In this document: piece by piece, positions 22,778-31,379 of the stretch
Layout: each line of letters starts with the position of its first letter
Position numbering within the stretch: the first letter of the stretch is position 1
Assembly (NCBI GenBank): GCA_910588635.1
Contig: CAJUPW010000028.1
Coordinates: forward strand, 1-36,288
Origin: an uncultured Oscillospiraceae bacterium
GTDB taxonomy: Bacteria; Bacillota; Clostridia; Oscillospirales; Oscillospiraceae
Reading direction: 5' to 3'
DNA length: 36,288 nucleotides
Notes under the pieces: generated by a model
Database searches by the model: none
Told to the model about the DNA's origin: nothing
What the model saw: the letters and a program-made list of their open reading frames with translations, nothing else
Program-made: the position numbers and the translations under genes

Positions 22778-24049
22778 ATGACGAAAAAACACAGGATATG
22801 GTCCGTGGCGGGGCTGGCTGCGGCGGCCTGCCTGACCGTGGCGGCGCTGACCTCCTGTGCGGGTCAAAACGCCGGTTCCGGCAGTGACAAATCCGCTGCG
22901 ACTGCTCCCGATGTGACCGCGCCTCAACTGCTGGGGGTTCAGGACCTCACCGTGGCCATGAACGGAGTGGCCTACTATCGGGACGGCGTGTCCGCCGTAG
23001 ATGACGTGGACGGCCCGGTGGCCGTGGAGATCGACGCCGGGGCGGTGGATTTGACTGCCGCCGGGGAGTACCCGGTCATTTACTCCGCACAGGACGCGGC
23101 GGGGAACCGGGTGGAGCAGACCGCCACGGTGACGGTGGTGGAAACCATTACGGTGGACCAGGGCCAGGACGAGCAGACGGAGGACGAGACCCCCGAGGAA
23201 GCCGGCGGCGGAGCCTCTCCGGGCGAGGTGACCCAGGAGGATGTGGACCGGCTGGCTGATGAGGTCCTGGCAAAGATTACCAACTCTGGGATGAGCCAGC
23301 GGGAGAAGGCCAAAGCCATCTTCGACTATGTCAACAGGCATATTAAATATGTAGGAAAATCGGACAAGTCCAGCTGGCTGATCGGGGCCTATGTGGGCCT
23401 CACCCGGGGCCGGGGGGACTGCTATAACTACTACGCCTGCTCCAAGGCTCTGCTGACCAGGGCGGGCATTCCCAACGTGGACCTGGAGCGGGTGGGCGGC
23501 AAATCCCGCCACTACTGGCAGTTGGTGAACACCGGAGACGGCTGGTATCACTTTGACGCCTGTCCTCACCCCACGGGGTATCCCATGTCCGGCTTCATGT
23601 TTACCGAAACTCAGGCCCGTACTTATACGGAACAGGTGAAAAAGGCGCGTCAGAATTACTATGTGTACGACTATGACGCCTGCCCCGTGCAGGTGGAGGG
23701 GATGCCGCCGGAGGGCTGGACGCCGCCTGCGGAGACCCCGGAGGAGCCTGTGACGCCGCCGGAGGGACCCGCGGTACCGGAGAACCCCGCCGGCTCACAG
23801 GAGCCTGGGACCGAGAATCCCGCCGGCTCACAGGAGCCCGGGACCGAGAACCCCGCCGGCTCACAGGAGCCCGGGACTGAGAACCCCGCCCTCTCCCAGG
23901 ACCCCATCACCGGAGAGTGGCCGGGCGGGACCCCCACGGATCCGCCGCCCGATCAGTCCGGAGCGGAGGAGGTCCCTGACGGTGACGCTTCCACAGAGCA
24001 GAAGCCGTCTGAACAGAGCGGAGAGGAGGGCGGCCAGCTTGCAGCGTAA
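22778..24049 (+). CDS. Lipoprotein with Ig-like and transglutaminase-like domains
   Basis: 423 residues from the ATG at 22778; the longer in-frame start at 22655 lies inside the promoter. A signal peptide ends in the lipobox ALTSC (Cys27). An Ig-like/DUF5011-type fold (about 45-120) contains VTAPQLLGVQDLTVAMNGVA and AAGEYPVIYSAQDAAGN. A transglutaminase-like domain (about 155-275) has a complete triad: Cys215 (GRGDCYNYYA), His245 (KSRHYWQLV) and Asp260 (WYHFDACP). The C-terminal tail is Pro/Glu-rich with three 11-residue repeats. It is anchored outside the membrane and may cross-link or cleave wall-associated protein; the substrate is unknown. It overlaps the adenylation gene start by 11 bases, tying it to the acylation operon. 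Confidence 0.88.
   Translation: MTKKHRIWSVAGLAAAACLTVAALTSCAGQNAGSGSDKSAATAPDVTAPQLLGVQDLTVAMNGVAYYRDGVSAVDDVDGPVAVEIDAGAVDLTAAGEYPVIYSAQDAAGNRVEQTATVTVVETITVDQGQDEQTEDETPEEAGGGASPGEVTQEDVDRLADEVLAKITNSGMSQREKAKAIFDYVNRHIKYVGKSDKSSWLIGAYVGLTRGRGDCYNYYACSKALLTRAGIPNVDLERVGGKSRHYWQLVNTGDGWYHFDACPHPTGYPMSGFMFTETQARTYTEQVKKARQNYYVYDYDACPVQVEGMPPEGWTPPAETPEEPVTPPEGPAVPENPAGSQEPGTENPAGSQEPGTENPAGSQEPGTENPALSQDPITGEWPGGTPTDPPPDQSGAEEVPDGDASTEQKPSEQSGEEGGQLAA
23780..23878 (+). repeat. 33-bp tandem repeat x3 coding ENPAGSQEPGT
   Basis: Units at 23780-23812, 23813-23845 and 23846-23878 differ by only a few bases and are in frame. A fourth, degenerate unit follows (ENPALSQDPIT). They form a flexible wall-spanning tail. 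High identity suggests recent slippage or recombination, so length may vary between strains. Confidence 0.9.
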
Positions 24050-25556
24050 CGTTTTGGAGTATCTGGAGGCCACCGCCCCCCGCCTGCCTGAGAAGGTGGC
24101 CTTCCACAACGGAACGGAGGGCCTCACCTTCGGTCAGGTCTCCCGGGCCGCCCGGGGCGTCGGCACCTTTCTGGCCCAAAAGGGCCTGGAGCGGGAGCCG
24201 GTGGTGGTCTTTATGGAGAAGCACCCCAAGTCGGTGGCCGCCTTTTTCGGGGTGGTCTACTCGGGCTGCTTCTATGTGCCCATCGACGAGGAGATGCCCC
24301 TGTACCGGGTGGAGCTGATCTTCCGGACCCTCAAGCCCAGGGCCGTGCTGTGCGACGAAAAGACCCGGAAGGCGGCGGAGGGCCTGGGCTATACCGGCGG
24401 CCTGTACGGCTATGAGGAGGCCGCCGCCTGTCAGCCCGACCAGGCGCTGCTGGACCGTATCCGGGCGGAGCAGCTGGATACCGACCCGCTGTATATCGTC
24501 TTTACCTCCGGGTCCACCGGAGTGCCCAAGGGGGTGGTGGCCTGCCACCGCTCTGTGATCGACTACATCGAGCAGCTTTCCGCCACCCTGGGTTTCAATG
24601 AGGACACGGTGTTCGGCAATCAGACGCCGCTGTACTTTGACGCCTGCCTGAAGGAGCTCTACCCCACCATCAAATTCGGGGCCACCACCTATCTGATACC
24701 CAAAGGGCTGTTTTTATTCCCGGTGAAGCTGGTGGACTACCTGAACGAGCACAGGATCAACACGGTGTGCTGGGTGGTGTCCGCCCTGACCATGATCTCC
24801 GGCCTGGGGGCGCTGAAAAAGACGGCGCCCCGGTATCTGCATACCGTCGCCTTCGGCAGCGAGGTGTTCCCCATCCGGCAGTTCAACCTGTGGCGGGAGG
24901 CCCTCCCCCAGGCGAAATTCACCAACCTGTACGGCCCCACTGAGGCTACGGGGATGAGCTGCTTCTACCATGTGGACCGGGAGTTTGCCGAGGGGGAGGC
25001 CATCCCCATCGGCCGTCCCTTCCCCAACACGGGTATTTTGCTGCTGGACGAGAAGAACGAGCCGGCCGGTCCCGGTGAGACGGGGGAAATCTGCATCCGG
25101 GGCACCTGCCTCACCATGGGCTACTACCGGATGCCGGAAAAGACGGCGGAGTGCTTTGTCCAGAACCCGCTGAACCACGCCTACCCAGAGCTCATCTACC
25201 GCACCGGCGATCTGGGGCGGTACAACGACCGGGGGGAGCTGGTGTTCGTCTCCCGGAAGGACTATCAGATTAAGCACATGGGCCACCGGGTGGAGCTGCA
25301 GGAGATTGAGGCTGCCGCCTCCGCCCACCCGTCGGTGGCCGCCGCCTGCGCGGTGTTCGACAGGGAGAGGGACCGCCTGGGGATGTACTACGCCGGCGGT
25401 GTGGAGCCGGGAGAGCTGACCGCCTTTTTAAAGGAGCGCCTGCCCCGGTATATGATCCCCAACCGCATGGAGCGGCTGGAGCGGCTCCCCCTCACCCCAA
25501 ACGGAAAGATTGACCGCAAGGCCCTGGCCGCCGGGCAGATTCCGGCGGGGGTCTGA
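24039..25556 (+). CDS. DltA-like amino-acid adenylation enzyme (carrier-protein ligase)
   Basis: About 505 residues from the TTG at 24039, which has GGAGGG about 9 nt before it; the in-frame ATG at 23982 would overlap the upstream gene by 68 bases. It activates an amino (or other) acid with ATP and loads it on a carrier protein, presumably the one encoded next. Adenylation motifs are complete: YIVFTSGSTGVPKGVV (152-167), NLYGPTEAT, YRTGDLGRY, KDYQIKHMGHRVELQEIE and NGKIDRKAL. The setting of ligase, ACP and MBOAT is that of the dlt system, which puts D-alanine on teichoic acids. However, the DltA block with the D-Ala-selecting Cys (FCGE) reads AFGSE here, so the substrate may differ. Confidence 0.88.
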   Translation: MQRNVLEYLEATAPRLPEKVAFHNGTEGLTFGQVSRAARGVGTFLAQKGLEREPVVVFMEKHPKSVAAFFGVVYSGCFYVPIDEEMPLYRVELIFRTLKPRAVLCDEKTRKAAEGLGYTGGLYGYEEAAACQPDQALLDRIRAEQLDTDPLYIVFTSGSTGVPKGVVACHRSVIDYIEQLSATLGFNEDTVFGNQTPLYFDACLKELYPTIKFGATTYLIPKGLFLFPVKLVDYLNEHRINTVCWVVSALTMISGLGALKKTAPRYLHTVAFGSEVFPIRQFNLWREALPQAKFTNLYGPTEATGMSCFYHVDREFAEGEAIPIGRPFPNTGILLLDEKNEPAGPGETGEICIRGTCLTMGYYRMPEKTAECFVQNPLNHAYPELIYRTGDLGRYNDRGELVFVSRKDYQIKHMGHRVELQEIEAAASAHPSVAAACAVFDRERDRLGMYYAGGVEPGELTAFLKERLPRYMIPNRMERLERLPLTPNGKIDRKALAAGQIPAGV

Positions 25557-25576
25557 CAGAAAAAGGAGAATGACCA

Positions 25577-25804
25577 ATGGAAGAACTGCTGAGCATTTTG
25601 CGTGAGCTGCATCCCGAGGTGGACTTTGAGACCTGCAGCACCCTGATCGACGACAAGATTCTGGACTCCATCGACATCGTGACCCTGGTGGCCGAGATCG
25701 GCAGCGAGTTCGACGTGGAGGTCCCCGCCGAGGAGCTGACGCCGGAGAATTTCAACTCCGCCAAGGCCCTTTGGGAGATGGTCCAGCGGCTGGATGAGGA
25801 GTAA
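25577..25804 (+). CDS. Acyl (DltC-like) carrier protein
   Basis: 75 residues, acidic. The phosphopantetheine attachment serine lies in DDKILDSIDIVTLVAEIG (Ser36 of DSIDI). Helices before and after fit the carrier-protein fold, with VPAEELTPENFNSAKALWEM near the end. It would carry the residue activated by the upstream ligase to the MBOAT protein downstream. AAGGAG lies about 8 nt before the ATG. It needs a phosphopantetheinyl transferase encoded elsewhere. Confidence 0.93.
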   Translation: MEELLSILRELHPEVDFETCSTLIDDKILDSIDIVTLVAEIGSEFDVEVPAEELTPENFNSAKALWEMVQRLDEE

Positions 25805-25813
25805 GCGGTAGGT

Positions 25814-27406
25814 ATGAGCTTTGCGACCACCCAATTTCTGGCCTTTTTCGGGGTGCTGCTCCTGCTGTACTATACCGTCCCCAGACGGTGGCAGTGGAAG
25901 CTGCTGCTGGCCGGGAGCCTGTTCTTCTACTGGTTCGCCGGCTGGTGGTGCCTGATTTACATCGGCGTCACCGCAGCGACCACCTGGCTGGCGGCCCGGA
26001 GGATGGAGGACCTGGCCCGGGAGCAGGACGTCTGGTTCCGGGAGCACAAGGCCGGGCTGTCCAAGGAGGAGCGCAAGGCCTGGAAGGCCAGGGGCAAATC
26101 CCGCCGCTTCCGGTGGCTGCTGGGCTGCCTGCTGGTGAATTTCGGCATTCTGGCGGTGGTGAAGTACACAAACTTCGTCATCGGAAACCTGAACGGGCTG
26201 GCCGCCGCCCTGGGAGGGGGGCAGCCTCTGCCCACCCTGTCCCTGGTGCTGCCCATGGGCATCTCCTTCTACACCTTTCAGGCCATGGGCTATCTGATCG
26301 ACGTATATTGGGGCAAGTGCCCAGCCGAGCGGAGCCTGGGGCGCTTCGCCCTGTTTGTCACCTTCTTTCCCCAGCTCATCCAGGGGCCCATCAGCCGCTT
26401 CGGCGACCTGAGCCGGACCCTGTACGCCGAGCACCCGTGGGACTCCAGGCAGATCGCCATGGGGGCGGAGCGGGTGCTGTGGGGGCTGGCCAAGAAGCTG
26501 ATCGTGGCCGACCGGCTGGCCATCCCTCTGCGGACCCTGGTGTCCGACCCGGACCAGTACCGGGGCGTGTATGTGCTGGCGGTGATCTTTCTCTACGCCG
26601 TCCAGCTCTACGCCGACTTCACCGGCGGCATCGACATCACCATCGGGGCGGCTCAGATGCTGGGCGTCCGAGTGACGGAAAACTTCCAGCGGCCCTTCTT
26701 CTCCAAAAACGCCGCCGAGTACTGGCGGCGCTGGCACATCACCATGGGCACCTGGTTCCGGGACTACTTATTTTATCCCATGTCGGTGTCCAAGCCCATT
26801 TTGAAGCTTCACCAGAGATGCCGGAACCGCTTCGGCGGCGTCGGCAAGCGCGTCTCGGTCCACACCTGCAGCATCATTCTCTGGTTTGTCACCGGCCTGT
26901 GGCACGGGGCAAGCTGGAACTTCATCGTCTGGGGTCTGCTCAACGGGATTGTCATCATCATTTCCCAGGAGCTGGAGCCCCTCTACGACAAATTTCACGC
27001 CCGCTTCCCCAGGCTCAGGGGCAGCCGGGGCTGGGACGCGGTCCAGGTTCTGCGTACCTTCTGGCTGATGGGAGCCATCCGGGTGCTGGACGTGTACCGG
27101 GACGTGCCCCTCACCTTCCGGCAGCTGGGGACGGTGTTCACCGATTTCCGGCCCCAGGCGCTGTGGGACGGGTCCTTCCTGGAGCTGGGCGTCGGGATGG
27201 GCGACTGGCTGGCGGCCGCCGCCGGAGCCGGGGCCATGCTGGTATGCAGCCTGCTGGGCCGGCGGGAGCCGGTGCGGGAGCGTCTGGCCCGGCACAGCCC
27301 CCACCTGGCCTGGAGCGGCTGCGTGGCGCTGATCTGGCTCACCCTGATCTTCGGGGTGTACGGCATCGGCTTCGACGCCACCCAGTTTATCTACAACCAG
27401 TTCTGA
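25814..27406 (+). CDS. MBOAT-family membrane acyltransferase (DltB/AlgI-like)
   Basis: 530 residues with about ten or more hydrophobic segments. The MBOAT core is plain: LPMGISFYTFQAMGYLIDVY, FPQLIQGPISRFGDLSR, YADFTGGIDITIGAAQMLGV, NFQRPFFSKNAAEYWRRWHI and the conserved His in GLWHGASWNFIVWG. It should move the acyl or aminoacyl group from the carrier protein across the membrane to an extracellular acceptor, together with the SGNH-like protein that follows. A long charged cytoplasmic loop (about 60-100) separates early helices. The ribosome site is weak (GGTAGGT), so expression probably relies on coupling to the ACP gene ten bases upstream. Confidence 0.93.
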   Translation: MSFATTQFLAFFGVLLLLYYTVPRRWQWKLLLAGSLFFYWFAGWWCLIYIGVTAATTWLAARRMEDLAREQDVWFREHKAGLSKEERKAWKARGKSRRFRWLLGCLLVNFGILAVVKYTNFVIGNLNGLAAALGGGQPLPTLSLVLPMGISFYTFQAMGYLIDVYWGKCPAERSLGRFALFVTFFPQLIQGPISRFGDLSRTLYAEHPWDSRQIAMGAERVLWGLAKKLIVADRLAIPLRTLVSDPDQYRGVYVLAVIFLYAVQLYADFTGGIDITIGAAQMLGVRVTENFQRPFFSKNAAEYWRRWHITMGTWFRDYLFYPMSVSKPILKLHQRCRNRFGGVGKRVSVHTCSIILWFVTGLWHGASWNFIVWGLLNGIVIIISQELEPLYDKFHARFPRLRGSRGWDAVQVLRTFWLMGAIRVLDVYRDVPLTFRQLGTVFTDFRPQALWDGSFLELGVGMGDWLAAAAGAGAMLVCSLLGRREPVRERLARHSPHLAWSGCVALIWLTLIFGVYGIGFDATQFIYNQF

Positions 27407-27419
27407 GGAGGCGGACGGC

Positions 27420-28463
27420 ATGAAAAAGAATATCCGTACCGCCCTTTTCTGGGTGTTTGTCCTCTGCGGCGGCCTGTGGCTGCTCAACGCCCTGTTTATG
27501 CCCAAGTACATGAGCGACATCCCCGAGGGGGCGCTGATCGCCGAGTATTATAAGGAGGAGACCGGCCACGACGTGGTCTTTATCGGCGACTGCGAGGTCT
27601 ATGAGAACTTCTCCCCCGACCTGCTGTGGCGGGAATACGGCGTTACCAGCTACATCCGGGGCAGCGCTCAGCAGCTGATCTGGCAGTCCTACTACCTGAT
27701 GGAGGAGACGCTGAACTACGAGACGCCCAAGGTGATGGTGTTCAACGTCCTGTCCATGAAGTACGGCGAGCCCCAGAGCGAGGCCTACAACCGGCTGAAC
27801 CTGGACGGGATGAGGCTGTCCCCCCAGAAGCTGGCCGCCGTCCGGGCCTCCATGACGGAGGAGGAGAGCCTGCTCAGCTACCTGTTCCCCCTCCTGCGCT
27901 ACCACAGCCGCTGGAACGAGCTGAAGGGGGAGGACCTGCGCTATCTCACCCACCGGGACATTGTGTCCGACAGCGGCTATCTGATGAACGTACAGGTCCG
28001 CCCGGCGGAGAATGTGCCCGCGGGCCGTCCCCTGGGAGACTACAGCTTTGCCCCGGTGTGCTGGGACTATCTGGACAAAATGGCCAGCCTGTGTGAGGAA
28101 AAGGGCGTCCGTCTGGTGCTCATCAAGGCCCCCAGCCTGTACCCCTTCTGGTACGACCAGTGGGAGGAGCAGATCGAGGACTACGCCGCCCGGCGGGGGC
28201 TGAGCTACATCAACTTTCTGGAGCTGACCGATGAGATCGGGGTGGATTTTACGACCGACACCTACGACAGCGGCCTGCACCTGAACCTCTACGGGGCGGA
28301 GAAGCTGTCCCGGTGGTTCGGACAGTGGCTGACGGCCAACTGCCCGGTGGAGGACCGGCGGGGCCAGGAGGAGTACGCGGACATCTGGAACGAAAAAAGC
28401 GCCGCCTACGCCGCCCGAAGGGAGCGGCTGGAGGCGGAATGGAGCGGGGAAAACCCCGCCTGA
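27420..28463 (+). CDS. SGNH-like membrane-anchored protein (DltD-position partner, Cys at nucleophile site)
   Basis: 347 residues. One N-terminal membrane segment (about 7-27) anchors an extracytoplasmic domain. Block I reads VVFIGDCEVYENFSPDLLW, where SGNH enzymes and DltD have Ser (GDS or GSS); here it is Cys at about residue 51. SYIRGSAQQLIWQSYYLMEE could hold the block II Gly. DSGLHLNLYGAEKL gives the late Asp and His pair. The protein replaces classical DltD in the operon and presumably completes transfer of the acyl group to the polymer. It could be a thiol acyl-transferase, or a non-catalytic partner. GAGGAGG is the ribosome site, and the gene starts 13 bases after the MBOAT stop. Confidence 0.8.
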   Translation: MKKNIRTALFWVFVLCGGLWLLNALFMPKYMSDIPEGALIAEYYKEETGHDVVFIGDCEVYENFSPDLLWREYGVTSYIRGSAQQLIWQSYYLMEETLNYETPKVMVFNVLSMKYGEPQSEAYNRLNLDGMRLSPQKLAAVRASMTEEESLLSYLFPLLRYHSRWNELKGEDLRYLTHRDIVSDSGYLMNVQVRPAENVPAGRPLGDYSFAPVCWDYLDKMASLCEEKGVRLVLIKAPSLYPFWYDQWEEQIEDYAARRGLSYINFLELTDEIGVDFTTDTYDSGLHLNLYGAEKLSRWFGQWLTANCPVEDRRGQEEYADIWNEKSAAYAARRERLEAEWSGENPA

Positions 28464-28479
28464 AAAGGAGGAATATACT

Positions 28480-29037
28480 ATGAAACGAAATCTGCTTTGC
28501 GGCCTGCTGGCCCTGGCTATGGTCCTGGCTCTGTCCGCCTGCGGGGAGAAGGAACCGTCGAAGAGCTCCGGCGGCGGTCAGACCGGCCAGACCAGTCAGC
28601 CGGCTCAGCCCGATCAGTCCGCCCAGCCTGGCGGCGCCGACGTGGCCGAGTACGTGTTCCGCTCCGGAGATACCACTGTGTCTATTGACCAGGACATGGC
28701 CGAGGTGCTCTCCGCCCTGGGGGAGCCCAAGGAGTATTTCGAGGCCGAGTCCTGCGCCTTTGAGGGGATGGACAAGACCTATACCTATTCCGGCTTTGTC
28801 ATCACCACCCGGCCCGACGGGGAGAAGGACTTTGTGAACTCCATCGCCCTCACCGACGACAGCGTCACCACCCCCGAGGGGCTCTACATCGGCTCCGCCG
28901 CCGCCGACATCACCGCCGCCTACGGCGAGTGCGCCGGCGCCACAGACACCTTCTTCCCCTACACCAAGGGGAACACTGCCCTGAACTTTGTGCTCAGCGG
29001 CGGCAAGGTAATCTCCATTGAATACCTGCCCGCCTGA
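28480..29037 (+). CDS. Small lipoprotein of unknown function, last gene of the acylation operon
   Basis: 185 residues. The signal peptide ends in the lipobox LSAC (Cys21). A Ser/Gly/Gln/Pro-rich linker (about 25-52) leads to a compact domain (about 55-185) with DVAEYVFRSGDTTVSIDQDM, a TYTYSGFVITTRPDGEKDFV strand pair and GLYIGSAAADITAAYGEC. The 'G..ade..aayG' pattern recalls SmpA/BamE- or YjgB-like small repeats, but I do not assign a family. AAGGAGG lies before the ATG, 16 bases after the SGNH gene. The role is probably extracytoplasmic and linked to the acylated polymer (inference). Confidence 0.8.
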   Translation: MKRNLLCGLLALAMVLALSACGEKEPSKSSGGGQTGQTSQPAQPDQSAQPGGADVAEYVFRSGDTTVSIDQDMAEVLSALGEPKEYFEAESCAFEGMDKTYTYSGFVITTRPDGEKDFVNSIALTDDSVTTPEGLYIGSAAADITAAYGECAGATDTFFPYTKGNTALNFVLSGGKVISIEYLPA

Positions 29038-29050
29038 TACGGTAACACGC

Positions 29051-29084
29051 AGACGGCCCGTTCCCAAGAGGGAACGGGCCGTCT
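29051..29084. terminator. Strong bidirectional terminator between convergent operons
   Basis: AGACGGCCCGTTCCC (29051-29065) and GGGAACGGGCCGTCT (29070-29084) form a perfect 15-bp stem around AAGA. It lies between the lipoprotein stop and the fakA stop. Confidence 0.85.
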
Positions 29085-29095
29085 CCTGATTTGGA

Positions 29096-30778
29096 TTATT
29101 CTGCGGAGATCATATAGTAGTATACCGGCTGGCCCCCGGCCAGAAGGGTAATCTCGGCATTGGGGCAGGCGGCGGCGAAGATTTTCTCCGCCTCCTGCGC
29201 CTGTTCCTCGGTGACGTCCTCCCCGTAGAAGATGGAGATGAACTCAGCTGTTTGGTGGGCCTCCGACTTGGCCAGCCGCTCCAGCATGGCGGACAGGTTC
29301 TGGTCGGTGCCGAAGAGCTGGTGCTCCGCCAGGGCCAGGTAGTCCCCCTGGCGGATGGCGAAGCCATCGAAGTCGGAGTCCCGGGCGGCGTAGGTGATCT
29401 CGCTGGTGCGCACGTTGGCAAAGCCCTCCATCATGGCGGCGGTGTTGTCCGCCTCGTCGGCGTCGGCGTCGGCGGCCAGCATGGCGGAGATGCCCTGGGG
29501 CACCGTCTTGGTGGGCAGGACGACCACCTTCTTGTCCTTACACAGGGGGATGGTCTGCTGGGCGGCCATAATGATGTTTTTGTTGTTGGGCAGGACGTAG
29601 ACGACCCCAGCCGGAGTGGCGTCGATGGCCTTGAGGATGTCCTGGGTGGAGGGATTCATGGTCTGACCGCCTCCCACCAGCTGATCCACTCCCAGGTCCC
29701 TGAACACGGCCTCCAGTCCGGACCCGGCGCAGACGGCCACATAGCCGAACTTCTTCTCCGGGGCGGCGTGGACGGAGTCGGTCCCCTTCTCCAGCTCCTC
29801 CTCCACGGCGTCCAGGTCGTCGGTGCTCTGAACGTGCCTGCCCGCGGCTAGGTCCTCGGCCTGGGTGCGCATGTTCTCAATCTTGGCCAGTTCCAGTACG
29901 CCGTACTTCTGGGCCTCGTTCAGGGCGGAGCCGGGGGTGTTGGTGTGGACGTGGACCTTAAAGGCCTCGTCGTCCTCGCCGATGACCAGGCTGTCGCCGA
30001 TGGAATTGAGATATTTCCGGAAGGGATCGAGATCGGTGTTCTCCTTGAATTTACGCACGATGAACACCGTGTCAAAGGCGAAGGTGATATCCTCGGCGTT
30101 GACCGCCTCGAAGTCGGCCTTGTCGTTGGGAGCGGTCTCCTCCCCGGCGTTCTCGGGCATGGGCAAGCCCCGGACCTCGTCCAGCATACCCTGGAGGATG
30201 ACAAGGAAGCCCTTGCCGCCGGCGTCCACCACCCCGGCCTTTTTCAGCACTGGGTTCTGGCCGATGGTGAGGGCCAGCGCCTCCTGGCCCTCCTGGATGG
30301 CGGCCTCCAGCACGCCCTCGAAGGAGTCGTCCTCCCGGGCGTGCCCGGCGGCCCGGGAGGCGGCCAGGCGGGAGACGGTGAGGATGGTGCCCTCAGCGGG
30401 CTTCATCACCGCCTTATAGGCGGCGGCTACGCCGAAATCCAGGGCGATGGCCAGGTCCCGGCCGTCCATAATCTCCTTCTCCTTTATGGCCTTGGAAAAG
30501 CCCCGGAACAGCAGAGACAGGATCACGCCGGAGTTGCCCCGGGCCCCCCGGAGCAGGGCGGAGGCGGTGGCCCCGGCGGCCTGGCCCACGGTGTCGCAGT
30601 GCTTCTTGCGCATCTCCGAGGCGGCGGCCCCGATGGTCAGGGTCATGTTGGTGCCGGTGTCGCCGTCGGGGACAGGGAACACGTTCAGGTCGTTGATGGA
30701 CTGCTTCTGGGCGTTGATGGCGGCGTGAGCGTGAATCATCATCCGCTGAAAGACCGCCGCGTCAATATTCTGTACCAT
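29096..30778 (-). CDS. fakA: Fatty acid kinase subunit A (DAK2/DegV-associated, YloV family)
   Basis: 560 residues from the ATG at 30778 (AAGGAA about 10 nt before it); the longer frame to 30907 overlaps the Asp23-type gene and is rejected. The N-terminal DhaL/DAK2 ATP-binding domain (about 8-200) has LNVFPVPDGDTGTNMTLTIG with the Mg-binding Asp pair, then LLRGARGNSGVILSLLFRGF and DAGGKGFLVILQGM. The C-terminal domain (about 250-560) includes VHVHTNTPGSALNEAQKYG and YVLPNNKNIIMAAQQ. FakA phosphorylates fatty acids bound to FakB (DegV) for membrane lipid synthesis. Its partner FakB is not in the window. The upstream Asp23/YloU gene is the usual neighbour and should be co-transcribed. Confidence 0.9.
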   Translation of the reverse strand: MVQNIDAAVFQRMMIHAHAAINAQKQSINDLNVFPVPDGDTGTNMTLTIGAAASEMRKKHCDTVGQAAGATASALLRGARGNSGVILSLLFRGFSKAIKEKEIMDGRDLAIALDFGVAAAYKAVMKPAEGTILTVSRLAASRAAGHAREDDSFEGVLEAAIQEGQEALALTIGQNPVLKKAGVVDAGGKGFLVILQGMLDEVRGLPMPENAGEETAPNDKADFEAVNAEDITFAFDTVFIVRKFKENTDLDPFRKYLNSIGDSLVIGEDDEAFKVHVHTNTPGSALNEAQKYGVLELAKIENMRTQAEDLAAGRHVQSTDDLDAVEEELEKGTDSVHAAPEKKFGYVAVCAGSGLEAVFRDLGVDQLVGGGQTMNPSTQDILKAIDATPAGVVYVLPNNKNIIMAAQQTIPLCKDKKVVVLPTKTVPQGISAMLAADADADEADNTAAMMEGFANVRTSEITYAARDSDFDGFAIRQGDYLALAEHQLFGTDQNLSAMLERLAKSEAHQTAEFISIFYGEDVTEEQAQEAEKIFAAACPNAEITLLAGGQPVYYYMISAE

Positions 30779-30807
30779 ATCGGCAAATTCCTTTCTTACG
30801 AATGAAT

Positions 30808-31155
30808 TCAAAAGCGCATGGAATCCACGCACACATCCACCGAGGCGACCTCCACCCCGGTGGTCTTGCTGACCACATAGCGCACCTCGCTCATAATGGA
30901 GCGGCACACGGCCATGAGATTGACCCCGTTCTCCACAATGATGTGCAGCTCGATGGAGACGGTGCCGTCGGCGTTGTAGTACACCTTAACGCCCTTGGAC
31001 ATGGACTCCCGCTTCAGCAGGTGGACCAGCCCGTCGGTGGTGGAGCGCACCGCCATGCCCTTCACGCCGTAGCAGTTGGTGGCAGCGCTGCCGGTGACGG
31101 TGGTAAATACGTCGCTGCCAATGCGGATTTCGCCCAGCTCAGTTTCCAGTTTCAT
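30808..31155 (-). CDS. Asp23/Gls24 family envelope stress protein (YloU-like)
   Basis: 115 residues. The small alpha/beta fold is recognised by IRIGSDVFTTVTGSAATNCY, GVKGMAVRS and the C-terminal VENGVNLMAVCRSIMSEVRY, with VEVASVDVCVDSMRF at the end. Family members sit at the membrane and are linked to envelope stress. The order yloU-fakA is conserved in Firmicutes and supports the call. The fakA start follows after 29 bases. The promoter is at 31211-31239. Confidence 0.9.
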   Translation of the reverse strand: MKLETELGEIRIGSDVFTTVTGSAATNCYGVKGMAVRSTTDGLVHLLKRESMSKGVKVYYNADGTVSIELHIIVENGVNLMAVCRSIMSEVRYVVSKTTGVEVASVDVCVDSMRF

Positions 31156-31210
31156 AGGAAAGTACCTTCCTTTCAGTCAGGATAGGGGTCCTCATAATGA
31201 TACAATTTAC

Positions 31211-31239
31211 ATTGTATTCTATTTTTTCGGAAAATACAA
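31211..31239 (-). promoter_or_regulatory. Promoter of the Asp23-fakA operon
   Basis: On the minus strand TTGTAT (31239-31234) and TACAAT (31216-31211) are 17 bases apart. The leader is about 50 nt, with AAGGAAGG before the ATG. Confidence 0.65.
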
Positions 31240-31311
31240 GCCTAAAGTTTTGACATCGTGTCCTGCAAAGGCAGCTGAGGTAAAGACTCTGTCAATTTTG
31301 TGCTCTGTCTC

Positions 31312-31340
31312 TTGTGCCAAGACGCCGGTAATGGTAAACT
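31312..31340 (+). promoter_or_regulatory. Promoter of the YitT-family gene
   Basis: TTGTGC (31312-31317) and TAAACT (31335-31340) have a 17-base spacer. The start near 31347 is about 33 nt before the GTG start codon. Confidence 0.5.
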
Positions 31341-31379
31341 CAAAACAATTATGCCGCATTGCGAAGGAGGCGTTTGCCT

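Noticed and set aside
23780..23911. Direct repeats considered as a CRISPR array
   Set aside because: The repeats are contiguous, in frame and without spacers; they encode an 11-residue peptide repeat.
25388..26737. 449-codon minus-strand frame opposite the acyl-carrier and MBOAT genes
   Set aside because: Antisense shadow with no start signals and no recognisable domain.
25888..27423. 511-codon plus-strand frame overlapping the MBOAT gene
   Set aside because: It is the alternative frame of a gene with clear MBOAT motifs; Arg/Gly/Ala/Pro-rich shadow translation.
30779..30907. N-terminal extension of fakA
   Set aside because: It overlaps the Asp23-type gene in another frame and has no similarity to the DAK2 N-terminus; the ATG at 30778 fits the family.
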